Positions 1-6,108 of a stretch of DNA of 7,420 bases are shown in pieces. Below the pieces are notes generated by a model. The model ran no database searches. It saw only the letters and a list, made by a program, of their open reading frames with translations, and was not told the origin of the DNA. Source of the stretch: Clostridiales bacterium. GTDB lineage: Bacteria; Bacillota; Clostridia; Lachnospirales; Lachnospiraceae. Location of the stretch: contig DXXQ01000112.1 of NCBI GenBank assembly GCA_019416265.1, positions 1 to 7,420 of the forward strand, given 5' to 3'. Every line of letters begins with the position of its first letter. Positions within the stretch are counted from its first letter, which is position 1. The translations under genes were made by a program, and so were the position numbers.

Positions 1-1
1 G

Positions 2-640
2 ATAAAGCCCGCATGGGAAGACAGAGATTATCTGGGAGTATGGCAAATGCTGGGAGAGACAGTTAATATGAAGTCCAGAGATAAGAAACCGGTTCCTAAT
101 ATGGCGGCTATGACAACGCTTTCTATCATAGAAGGCAGCAGATATCCGGCTAGCTTGTACACAGATGTTCTGATGCGTATTCGATCAGAGCAGGGAAAAG
201 TGACCTGGGGGCGTGCTTCTATTATAAAAGCTTATTTGATTCAAAATTTTAAGTGGGAAGAAGGGAAGGATTATATGGGATTAAATGAAGCAAGTGATGA
301 AACGGCATATGTGTTAGGAAGGTTGTTTTCTGTTTTGGAACTCATTCAGATGGATGCAAATCCAGGAATTAAATCTACCATTCGTGATCGGTATTTTAAT
401 TCTGCCTGCGCAACACCGTCAGTGGTATTTCCGATTTTGCTCAAGTTAAAAAACAGTCATATCAAAAAAATTGGGAGAGAAAAAGAAGGTTCTAAGAAAT
501 ATTATGAGGAACTTTTAACAAGTATTATGGGAAAATTACAGGAGTATCCAACCAGATTGTCATTGGAAGATCAGGGGCAGTTTATTCTTGGATATTATCA
601 TCAGATGCAGAAACATTATGAGAAAAAGGGGGATAAATAA
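2..640 (+). CDS. cas8c: Type I-C Cascade large subunit Cas8c (Csd1), C-terminal part only
   Basis: The reading frame is open from the left window edge, so only the last 212 residues are visible; the start lies upstream. Cas8c is the large subunit of the type I-C interference complex and recognises the PAM during target binding. The assignment rests on the conserved C-terminal block: IRDRYFNSACATPSVVFP, followed by a helical stretch with NSHIKKIGRE, and ending with LSLEDQGQFILGYYHQMQ, which is characteristic of Csd1/Cas8c proteins. The stop codon TAA (638-640) directly abuts the cas7c start at 641. The purine run AAAAAGGGGG just before the stop serves as the cas7c ribosome binding site, indicating translational coupling. 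The 3' third probably also encodes a separate small subunit (see 275-640). The order cas8c-cas7c-cas4-cas1-cas2 is the standard type I-C order and strongly supports the call. No frameshift or internal stop is seen in the visible part. Confidence 0.95.
   Translation: MKPAWEDRDYLGVWQMLGETVNMKSRDKKPVPNMAAMTTLSIIEGSRYPASLYTDVLMRIRSEQGKVTWGRASIIKAYLIQNFKWEEGKDYMGLNEASDETAYVLGRLFSVLELIQMDANPGIKSTIRDRYFNSACATPSVVFPILLKLKNSHIKKIGREKEGSKKYYEELLTSIMGKLQEYPTRLSLEDQGQFILGYYHQMQKHYEKKGDK
275..640 (+). CDS. cas11c: Probable Cas11c small subunit, internally translated from the cas8c 3' end
   Basis: In type I-C systems the small subunit Cas11c is known to be made by internal translation initiation within the 3' end of cas8c, in the same frame; the Desulfovibrio vulgaris protein is about 120 residues. 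Here an in-frame ATG at 275 is preceded by the purine-rich Shine-Dalgarno-like AAGGGAAGGA (261-270), with four bases between AGGA and ATG. Initiation there would give 121 residues, beginning MGLNEASDETAYVLGRLFSV and ending at the cas8c stop. The predicted product is helical, as expected of a protein lining the crRNA-DNA backbone of Cascade. The expected length, frame and binding site all coincide, but use of the start cannot be proved from sequence. Automatic annotation would normally miss this gene because it lies wholly inside cas8c. Confidence 0.72.
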   Translation: MGLNEASDETAYVLGRLFSVLELIQMDANPGIKSTIRDRYFNSACATPSVVFPILLKLKNSHIKKIGREKEGSKKYYEELLTSIMGKLQEYPTRLSLEDQGQFILGYYHQMQKHYEKKGDK

Positions 641-1552
641 ATGAGAGAAGCGATTAAAAATAGATATGAATTTGTAGTATTATTTGATGTGGAAAACGGA
701 AATCCAAACGGTGATCCAGATGCCGGGAATATGCCGCGTATTGACCCGGAAAGCGGGCTTGGTATTGTAACAGATGTGTGCTTAAAGAGAAAAATCCGTA
801 ACTATGTGGATATGGTAAAAGAGGGAGAAAACGGATTTAAAATTTATATTCGGGAAGATGTGCCTTTAAACCGAAGTGACCGGGAGGCATGTATCGATCA
901 GGGCATACAGGAAACAGATGAGAAAAAAGTTACGGAAGCATTAAAAAAACTGAAAAAGACAGATTCAGATGTGGACTTAAAAATAAGAAATTATATGTGC
1001 GACAATTTTTATGATATCCGAACTTTTGGTGCCGTCATGACAACTTTTGTAAAGGCTGCTTTAAATTGTGGTCAGGTAAGAGGACCGGTTCAAATGGGAT
1101 TTGCAAGAAGTATTGATCCTATCATTAGCCAGGAAGTAACGATTACAAGGGTAGCAATCACAACAGAGAAAGATGCAGAAGGCAAAAATACGGAAATGGG
1201 AAGAAAGAGTATTGTGCCATATGGATTATACCGCGCAGAAGGATTTGTTTCTGCAAATTTGGCCCGCAGAGTAACGGGATTTTCTGAGGAGGATCTGGAA
1301 CTCTTATGGGAGGCAATCATTAATATGTTTGAACACGATCATTCTGCTGCAAGAGGAAAAATGGCAGTTCGCGAACTGATTGTATTTAAGCATAGCAGTG
1401 AACTGGGGGATTGCCCGTCCTATCGGCTTTTTGATGCTGTGGAAGTAAAGAAAAAAGAGGGAATCACATATCCGAGAAAATATCAGGAATACGAGGTTAC
1501 TATACATGAAGAAGATATTCCGGATTCAGTAGAAGTGAAAAGGATGATTTGA
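641..1552 (+). CDS. cas7c: Type I-C Cascade backbone subunit Cas7c (Csd2)
   Basis: This 303-residue RAMP-type protein forms the repeated crRNA-binding backbone of the type I-C Cascade. The N-terminus carries the family hallmark RYEFVVLFDVENGNPNGDPD (residues 8-27), followed by a region with CLKRKIRNYVD. A second conserved block, GQVRGPVQMGFARSIDPI, starts at residue 144, and HDHSAARGKMAVRELIVF lies further on. Length matches Csd2 proteins, which are close to 300 residues. The ATG at 641 follows the cas8c stop without a gap and has AAAAAGGGGG upstream as ribosome binding site. The stop TGA (1550-1552) shares its last base with the cas4 ATG (TGATG), so cas4 translation is probably coupled to it. 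All conserved blocks are intact and the gene appears functional. Confidence 0.97.
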   Translation: MREAIKNRYEFVVLFDVENGNPNGDPDAGNMPRIDPESGLGIVTDVCLKRKIRNYVDMVKEGENGFKIYIREDVPLNRSDREACIDQGIQETDEKKVTEALKKLKKTDSDVDLKIRNYMCDNFYDIRTFGAVMTTFVKAALNCGQVRGPVQMGFARSIDPIISQEVTITRVAITTEKDAEGKNTEMGRKSIVPYGLYRAEGFVSANLARRVTGFSEEDLELLWEAIINMFEHDHSAARGKMAVRELIVFKHSSELGDCPSYRLFDAVEVKKKEGITYPRKYQEYEVTIHEEDIPDSVEVKRMI

Positions 1553-2217
1553 TGGAATATGCAGAAGATGATTATTTGATGATTTCCGGCATTCAGCACT
1601 TTAAGTTCTGTAGACGGCAGTGGGCATTGATTCATATTGAGCAGCAATGGGAAGAAAATGTACATACGGTAGTAGGAGAATTGATGCACAAAAAAGTGCA
1701 TGATCCTTATCTTGCAGAAAAGAGAAAGGGAGTTCTGATTACCAGAGCATTGCCTGTCTCTTCCAAAAGTATGGGGGTTAGCGGGGAATGTGATGTTGTA
1801 GAATTTCATAGATGTGAGGATGGAATAAAACTGCATGGGCATAGAGATTTATATTCGATTTATCCCATCGAGTATAAAAAAGGAAAGCCGAAAGTAACAG
1901 AGGAGGATAAGCTGCAATTAGTTGCACAGGCAATGTGTCTGGAAGAAATGTTTTCAACGGAAATTCTAGAAGGTGCAATTTTCTATGGAGAAACCAGACG
2001 GCGTGAAGTGGTGCAGATTACAGAGGAACTTCGGGAAGAAGTAAAAAACATGTTTGAGGAAATGCACCAATATTATAACCGGAAATATACACCTAAGGTA
2101 AAAAATAGTAAAGCTTGTACTTCCTGCTCGTTAAAAGAACTTTGTCTTCCAAAACTGGGAAAAACTGTCTCTGTGAAAACCTATATTTCTCAGATATTAA
2201 AGGAGGAAACGGAATGA
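1552..2217 (+). CDS. cas4: CRISPR adaptation exonuclease Cas4 (type I-C)
   Basis: Cas4 is a RecB/PD-(D/E)XK-fold nuclease with an iron-sulfur cluster. With Cas1-Cas2 it trims prespacers and selects those with a correct PAM. In this 221-residue protein the expected residues are visible: H46 in the GELMH motif, D81 in GECD, E107 and K109 in YPIEYKKGKP, and Q126 in LVAQAMCLE form the nuclease site. C20 together with C189, C192 and C198 (CTSCSLKELC) form the four-cysteine Fe-S set. The chosen start is the ATG at 1552, whose A is the last base of the cas7c stop; AGGA at 1541-1544 is seven bases upstream. A TTG three bases earlier (1549) is a possible but poorer start. The gene overlaps cas1 by four bases (ATGA). 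All catalytic and cluster residues are present, so it looks active. Confidence 0.97.
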   Translation: MEYAEDDYLMISGIQHFKFCRRQWALIHIEQQWEENVHTVVGELMHKKVHDPYLAEKRKGVLITRALPVSSKSMGVSGECDVVEFHRCEDGIKLHGHRDLYSIYPIEYKKGKPKVTEEDKLQLVAQAMCLEEMFSTEILEGAIFYGETRRREVVQITEELREEVKNMFEEMHQYYNRKYTPKVKNSKACTSCSLKELCLPKLGKTVSVKTYISQILKEETE

Positions 2218-3245
2218 AAAAGCTGCTCAATACATTATACGTAACTTCGGAAAGCAGTTATTTGTCTCTTGATGGAGAAAATATAGTGGTGATTGACGGA
2301 GAAAAGGAGATCGGAAGACTTCCCTTGCACAATCTGGAAGGGATTGTTTCTTTCGGATATCGAGGAACAAGTCCTGCATTGATGGGAGCCTGTGCAGACA
2401 GAAATATTTCATTGTGTTACCTTACACCGCAGGGAAAGTTTTTGGCAAGAGTGACGGGAAAAATAAAAGGAAATGTACTTTTGCGTGAACAACAGTATTT
2501 GAGTGCCCAGAATCCAGATACCAGTCTCTCAATTGCGAAAAACTGTATCATCGGAAAGGTCTATAATGCAAGATGGGTGCTGGAACGAGGGATACGAGAT
2601 CACAGTATGCAGATCGACGTACAAAAAGTAAAAGAGGCATCTGAAAAATTAAAAAATTCTCTTAATTATATCCAGAATTGTCAATCCAAAGAGCAATTGC
2701 GCGGATATGAAGGAGAAGCTGCCAGTGTTTATTTTGGAGTGTTAAATGAACTGATTTTACAACAGAAAAAAGATTTTGTATTTGAAGGAAGGAATAAAAG
2801 ACCACCTTTGGATAATGTAAATGCGTTGTTATCTTTTGTTTATACGTTGTTGACCAACCAAATTGCCTCGGCTCTGGAATGTGTTGGGCTTGATCCATAT
2901 GTGGGATATTTACATACGGAACGACCGGGGAGAGTTTCTTTGGCTCTTGATTTGATAGAGGAACTCCGTGCTGTACTTGCAGATCGTTTTGTTTTATCTT
3001 TGATAAACAAAAAAATCATCAACGGAAAGAATTTCAGAAAAAAAGAAAACGGTGCTGTGTTAATGGACGACGAATTAAGGAAAAAAGTTATAACAGAATG
3101 GCAGAATAAAAAGAAAGAAACATTAACACACCCATACTTAAAGGAAAAGATAGAATGGGGAATGGTTCCATATGTACAAGCGATGCTTCTTGCCCGATAT
3201 CTAAGGGGAGACCTGGATGGATATCCTGTGTTTTTATGGAAATGA
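2214..3245 (+). CDS. cas1: CRISPR integrase Cas1 (type I-C)
   Basis: Cas1 is the metal-dependent integrase that, bound to a Cas2 dimer, inserts new spacers at the leader end of the array. This 343-residue protein has the usual type I-C length. It has an N-terminal beta domain (residues 1 to about 90) and a helical catalytic domain. The metal-binding set is recognisable: E166 in LRGYEGEAA, H234 in VGYLHTERPG, and D246 in LALDLIEELR. The conserved RNKRPPLDNVNALLSF precedes the catalytic His. The start is the ATG at 2214, which overlaps the cas4 TGA as ATGA and is preceded by a very strong AAAGGAGGA around 2200-2208. An upstream in-frame ATG at 2115 would add 33 residues lying inside cas4 and is not credible. 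cas2 follows after 11 bases. No defect is visible, so the array should still be able to grow if the upstream genes are intact. Confidence 0.97.
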   Translation: MKKLLNTLYVTSESSYLSLDGENIVVIDGEKEIGRLPLHNLEGIVSFGYRGTSPALMGACADRNISLCYLTPQGKFLARVTGKIKGNVLLREQQYLSAQNPDTSLSIAKNCIIGKVYNARWVLERGIRDHSMQIDVQKVKEASEKLKNSLNYIQNCQSKEQLRGYEGEAASVYFGVLNELILQQKKDFVFEGRNKRPPLDNVNALLSFVYTLLTNQIASALECVGLDPYVGYLHTERPGRVSLALDLIEELRAVLADRFVLSLINKKIINGKNFRKKENGAVLMDDELRKKVITEWQNKKKETLTHPYLKEKIEWGMVPYVQAMLLARYLRGDLDGYPVFLWK

Positions 3246-3256
3246 GGTGACAGGTA

Positions 3257-3547
3257 ATGTTAGTTTTAATCACCTACGATGTAAATACAGAAACAGCAGC
3301 TGGTAAAAAGAGATTAAGAAAAGTTGCAAAGCAGTGCGTGAATTACGGTAGAAGAGTACAAAATTCCGTGTTTGAGTGTATTTTAGATCAGACACAATGT
3401 GTTTTGTTAAAATCCATATTAACAGATTTGATTGATCAGGAAAAGGATAGCCTGAGGTTTTATTATCTTGGAAATAATTATAAAACAAAGGTAGAGCACA
3501 TCGGAATAGACCACGGAATTGCGGCTGATGAAACACTTATTTTATAA
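3257..3547 (+). CDS. cas2: CRISPR adaptation protein Cas2 (type I-C)
   Basis: Cas2 is a small ferredoxin-fold protein that dimerises and bridges two Cas1 dimers during spacer integration. The 96-residue product begins MLVLITYDVNTE, with the conserved aspartate of the first beta strand at D8. It then has VNYGRRVQNSVFEC, a typical second-strand block, and the C-terminal YYLGNNYKTKVEHIG found in type I-C Cas2 proteins. The start ATG is preceded by GAGGTGA (3244-3250), which overlaps the cas1 stop. It is the last cas gene of the operon; the CRISPR leader starts directly after its TAA. No hairpin followed by a clear U tract separates cas2 from the leader. Confidence 0.96.
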   Translation: MLVLITYDVNTETAAGKKRLRKVAKQCVNYGRRVQNSVFECILDQTQCVLLKSILTDLIDQEKDSLRFYYLGNNYKTKVEHIGIDHGIAADETLIL

Positions 3548-3553
3548 GAGGAG

Positions 3554-3596
3554 GTGCGAGCCCTAAGTAGTCATAAAAATGCAGTGGGTTTCGCAC
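3554..3596. repeat. Inverted repeat in the leader, GTGCGAGCCC / GGGTTTCGCAC
   Basis: GTGCGAGCCC (3554-3563) is matched by GGGTTTCGCAC (3586-3596), an imperfect dyad with perfect GTGCGA/TCGCAC outer arms and CCC/GGG inner arms around a 22-base centre. Similar dyads occur just behind cas2 in other type I-C leaders, as far as I recall, so it is probably a functional leader element: a protein site, an RNA hairpin limiting read-through from the cas operon, or part of the integration signal. It lacks a following U tract (TTGAAAAATGAG follows), so it is not a standard intrinsic terminator. Confidence 0.6.
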
Positions 3597-3650
3597 TTGA
3601 AAAATGAGAAAAAGAGAGGTGAAATTTGAATAAAAGAGAAAAAGAATATG

Positions 3651-3679
3651 TGGAAAATGAACGATTTTAGGATTATATT
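3651..3679 (+). promoter_or_regulatory. Candidate array promoter in the leader
   Basis: TGGAAA (3651-3656, four of six matches to the -35 consensus) is followed after 17 bases by TATATT (3674-3679, five of six to the -10). A start about seven bases later would place the pre-crRNA 5' end near 3686, some 29 bases before the first repeat. A second -10-like TATAAA at 3703-3708 has only a weak -35 and would start transcription at the edge of the first repeat. In AT-rich DNA such matches arise often by chance, so this is tentative. Confidence 0.3.
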
Positions 3680-3714
3680 ACAAGAATAAGTGAAAAAAAT
3701 TGTATAAAATTACT

Positions 3715-4212
3715 GTCGCTCCCCTCGCGGGAGCGTGGATTGAAATTTGATGAACTATGTATGCAGTACGATTGCGACGATGTCGCTCCCCTCGCGGGAG
3801 CGTGGATTGAAATTACATATTGCGATACCAGTAATTATAATTATTCGTCGCTCCCCTCGCGGGAGCGTGGATTGAAATCTCTGCAAACATCGAATTGTAT
3901 GACCTCACGGCCTGTCGCTCCCCTCGCGGGAGCGTGGATTGAAATGTCTGTGCTGCCGCGTATCCCACTTTGAAATAATCGTCGCTCCCCTCGCGGGAGC
4001 GTGGATTGAAATCGTACAAAGAAGTGTATGGCGGAGTGAAAAATTTGTCGCTCCCCTCGCGGGAGCGTGGATTGAAATTCCCCTAAGTTTCATTGCTTTA
4101 ATGTTTCTCTTCTGTCGCTCCCCTCGCGGGAGCGTGGATTGAAATAGCACAAGTGCTGAATCTGAATTGATTGTTTTGTTGTCGCTCCCCTCGCGGGAGC
4201 GTGAATTAAAAG
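3715..4212 (+). CRISPR. Type I-C CRISPR array, 8 repeats and 7 spacers
   Basis: The 32-base repeat starts GTCGCTCCCCTCGCGGGAGC and ends GTGGATTGAAAT. Units start at 3715, 3782, 3847, 3914, 3981, 4047, 4114 and 4181; the first seven are identical and the eighth has three changes. Spacers are 35, 33, 35, 35, 34, 35 and 35 bases. Repeat bases 3-9 (CGCTCCC) and 15-21 (GGGAGCG) form a 7-bp hairpin with a CTCGC loop. Cutting at its 3' base by Cas5c, the type I-C processing enzyme, would leave the 11-base handle TGGATTGAAAT on each crRNA. The repeat is of the type I-C class, agreeing with the cas genes, and cas2 adjacency plus the terminal degeneracy set the orientation. The array is short and its spacers are all different; none was seen to match the rest of the window. 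Confidence 0.99.
4181..4212 (+). repeat. Degenerate terminal CRISPR repeat
   Basis: The leader-distal repeat differs from the other seven at repeat positions 24 (G to A), 28 (G to A) and 32 (T to G), giving GTGAATTAAAAG instead of GTGGATTGAAAT. The hairpin arms and loop (positions 3-21) are unchanged. Decay of the last repeat is normal, because it is the oldest and gives rise to no downstream spacer. Changes confined to the handle mean Cas5c could probably still recognise the hairpin here. Confidence 0.95.
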
Positions 4213-4254
4213 AAATCACTCGCTGCTGATTCAGCGGAAATTGAGGTGAAACGA

Positions 4255-6108
4255 ATGCAGATTGTAGATTTAAAAATTCGAAACTTTAAATTTATCAGAG
4301 AGCTTCGTATCAGGGATATGGAACAGGCTCTGATACTTGTTGGAAAAAATGATACGGGAAAGACGGCGGTTCTGGATGCAATCCGGGCAGTCAGCGGGGA
4401 TTATCAGATTCAGATGGAAGACTTCATGGAAGACTATCCCAATATTGAAATTACAGTGGGATTGAAAATTGAGGAGAGAGATCTGGACAGACTGCAGGAA
4501 AAACGGCTGATCAGTCTCTATCGCAATTATACGTCCTGGTATCAGGATTTTATGAGAAAGCTTCCGTCCTATCAGGATGGGATTTTAACCTTCACCTTTG
4601 TGGCAAACAGAGATGGGAAAATCCGCTATTCAGATGGATACCAGAAAAACAATATCTATATTCCCGCGGTTTTTCCAAAGGTTTCCTACATCGATGCCCA
4701 GAGAAATCTTGATTTTTTACAGGAAGGCATCCTGATGCTGCAGGAAGATGAACTGCTCAAGCAGATGCGTTCGGACTGCTGTTTGTTTGAGCGGGCAAAA
4801 AAATGCAATCACTGTTTCTCCTGTATCGGACTGCTCCATCAGAAGACCACAGAGGAGCTGAATGCCTTTGAGACAGCGAAGCTTCTGGACTATAAGCTTT
4901 ACTGTCTGAACCTGGATCAGTTTTCTACGCGGGTTAACAGAAATTTCCGCAAAAACGGAGGAAAATCCCAGATTTTTTATTCCATGAATCGTGATATCGA
5001 AAAAATGCTTTCTGTAACGGCAGAAATCTACGACGAAAAAAAGGGGAGCTGTCAGCCGATCCAGTGTATGGGAAAGGGGATGCGCACGATTTACTTACTG
5101 TCTCTTCTGGAAACAAGTCAGGAGACCGGAGGAAATGAGGCGGATTTGATCCTTGTGGAAAATCCGGAGATTTTTCTTCATCCCAGACTTCAGCGAGAGT
5201 GCGGAGATATTTTGTACCGCCTGTCCAGATCCTCCCAGGTGATTTTTTCCACACAGTCGCTGAATCTTTTATCCAACTTTAACAGCCGTCAGATCCGCCA
5301 GATGATCCAGGGAGAGGACGGATATTCCCAGGTTTGTGAAAAAACAGATATCAGCGCGATTCTGGATGATCTGGGATATTCGGCAGGAGATCTTCTCAAT
5401 GTGAATTTCGTTTTTATTGTGGAAGGAAAGCAGGACAAATCAAGACTGCCTCTTCTTCTGAAAAAATATTATGGGGAAACCTACGATGAAGATGGAAATT
5501 TACAGAGAATTGCCATTATCACAACAAACAGTTGTACCAATATCAAAACCTATGCAAACCTGAAATATATGAATCAGATATATCTGAAGGACAATTTTCT
5601 GATGATCCGGGACGGAGACGGGAAAGACAGAGAGGTTCTGAGAAATCAGCTCTGCAAGTATTATGAAGAGAGAAATCTGGAGGATATAGACAGGCTTCCG
5701 CGGGTAACGCCAAAAAATGTTCTGATCCTGAAATACTATTCCTTCGAAAACTATTTTCTCAATCCTCAGGTTATGGCAAAGCTGGGAGTGATCCCTTCTG
5801 AGGAAGCCTTCTATGAAATCTTTCTTGACAAGTGGAAGGAGTATCTGCACAGGCTTCGCAGCGGAAAGGCGCTGACAGAAGTGATTGGAAAGAATCTGGA
5901 AACAATAGAAGACGTCAGAGCGCATATGGAGGAAATCCGGATCTATATGCGGGGACATAACCTGTATGATATATTTTACGGCAGATATAAGGAAGAGGAG
6001 ACAGAACTTCTGACCCGATATCTCGACATTGCGCCCAGAGAGGATTTTGCAGATATTCTGGATGGGATTGAGCAGTTTTTGTACTTTGAGAGCAGAAAAA
6101 AACAGTGA
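4255..6108 (+). CDS. Single-chain AAA/OLD-type ATPase with C-terminal TOPRIM nuclease-like domain; putative defence protein
   Basis: This 617-residue protein joins an ABC/SMC-like ATPase to a TOPRIM domain. The N-terminus reads IVDLKIRNFKFIRELRI, then Walker A GKNDTGKT (residues 30-37). A helical insertion of roughly 100-260 contains a cysteine cluster (C175, C176, C184, C187, C190). A degenerate signature MGKGMR (272-277), Walker B LILVENPEIFLHP with E302 and E305, and a switch STQSLNLL with Gln334 in place of the commoner His follow. The C-terminal part has TOPRIM features: FIVEGKQD (E390, D394), IRDGDGKD (D453, D455), and YYSFENYFLNP (E498), resembling DUF4435/OLD TOPRIM domains. Known relatives with ATPase plus TOPRIM are OLD nucleases, GajA of Gabija, and AriA-AriB of PARIS; no UvrD-like partner is adjacent, which argues against Gabija. 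ATG 4255 was chosen because GAGGTG (4243-4248) lies six bases upstream; GTG 4246 would overlap that site. Leucine CTG and isoleucine ATC codons are more frequent than in the cas genes, suggesting separate origin. A role in phage defence is inference. Confidence 0.85.
   Translation: MQIVDLKIRNFKFIRELRIRDMEQALILVGKNDTGKTAVLDAIRAVSGDYQIQMEDFMEDYPNIEITVGLKIEERDLDRLQEKRLISLYRNYTSWYQDFMRKLPSYQDGILTFTFVANRDGKIRYSDGYQKNNIYIPAVFPKVSYIDAQRNLDFLQEGILMLQEDELLKQMRSDCCLFERAKKCNHCFSCIGLLHQKTTEELNAFETAKLLDYKLYCLNLDQFSTRVNRNFRKNGGKSQIFYSMNRDIEKMLSVTAEIYDEKKGSCQPIQCMGKGMRTIYLLSLLETSQETGGNEADLILVENPEIFLHPRLQRECGDILYRLSRSSQVIFSTQSLNLLSNFNSRQIRQMIQGEDGYSQVCEKTDISAILDDLGYSAGDLLNVNFVFIVEGKQDKSRLPLLLKKYYGETYDEDGNLQRIAIITTNSCTNIKTYANLKYMNQIYLKDNFLMIRDGDGKDREVLRNQLCKYYEERNLEDIDRLPRVTPKNVLILKYYSFENYFLNPQVMAKLGVIPSEEAFYEIFLDKWKEYLHRLRSGKALTEVIGKNLETIEDVRAHMEEIRIYMRGHNLYDIFYGRYKEEETELLTRYLDIAPREDFADILDGIEQFLYFESRKKQ

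Larger units (their letters stand above)
3548..3714. promoter_or_regulatory. CRISPR leader (A-rich, between cas2 and first repeat)
   Basis: This 167-base stretch between the cas2 stop and the first repeat holds no convincing gene. It lies on the side of the array with perfect repeats, opposite the degenerate terminal repeat, which is the expected position of the leader where Cas1-Cas2 inserts spacers and where array transcription begins. It contains an imperfect inverted repeat near its cas2 end (3554-3596), a 10-base direct repeat GAGAAAAAGA at 3606-3615 and 3636-3645 (30-base period), and A-rich sequence up to the repeat. The leader identity is inferred from position and composition, and is well supported by array orientation. 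Confidence 0.85.

Noticed and set aside
3626..3670. Possible 14-codon leader peptide starting TTG with AGAGAGGTG upstream
   Set aside because: Short, with a rare start and low-complexity charged sequence; such a chance frame is expected in A-rich leader DNA and nothing else supports translation.
3740..4219. Open frames on both strands across the array with repeating peptides such as VAPLAGAWIEI and SIHAPARGAT
   Set aside because: They are translations of the CRISPR repeats, a well-known source of false proteins; the repeat-spacer structure explains them completely.
4221..4236. CGCTG-CTGATT-CAGCG hairpin after the array, considered as array terminator
   Set aside because: Only five base pairs and no following U tract; it is followed directly by the ribosome binding site of the ATPase gene.
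4246..4254. GTG start at 4246 for the ATPase gene
   Set aside because: It overlaps the GAGGTG Shine-Dalgarno sequence that is correctly spaced for the ATG at 4255, and the added residues KR are not needed for the domain.
5500..5958. 152-codon minus-strand open frame inside the ATPase-TOPRIM gene
   Set aside because: It overlaps the conserved TOPRIM coding region and shows no independent family features or good ribosome binding site.
4255..6108. Calling the ATPase gene Gabija gajA
   Set aside because: Gabija requires an adjacent UvrD-like helicase gajB; the next gene is a membrane protein, and the TOPRIM motifs look closer to DUF4435-type sequences.
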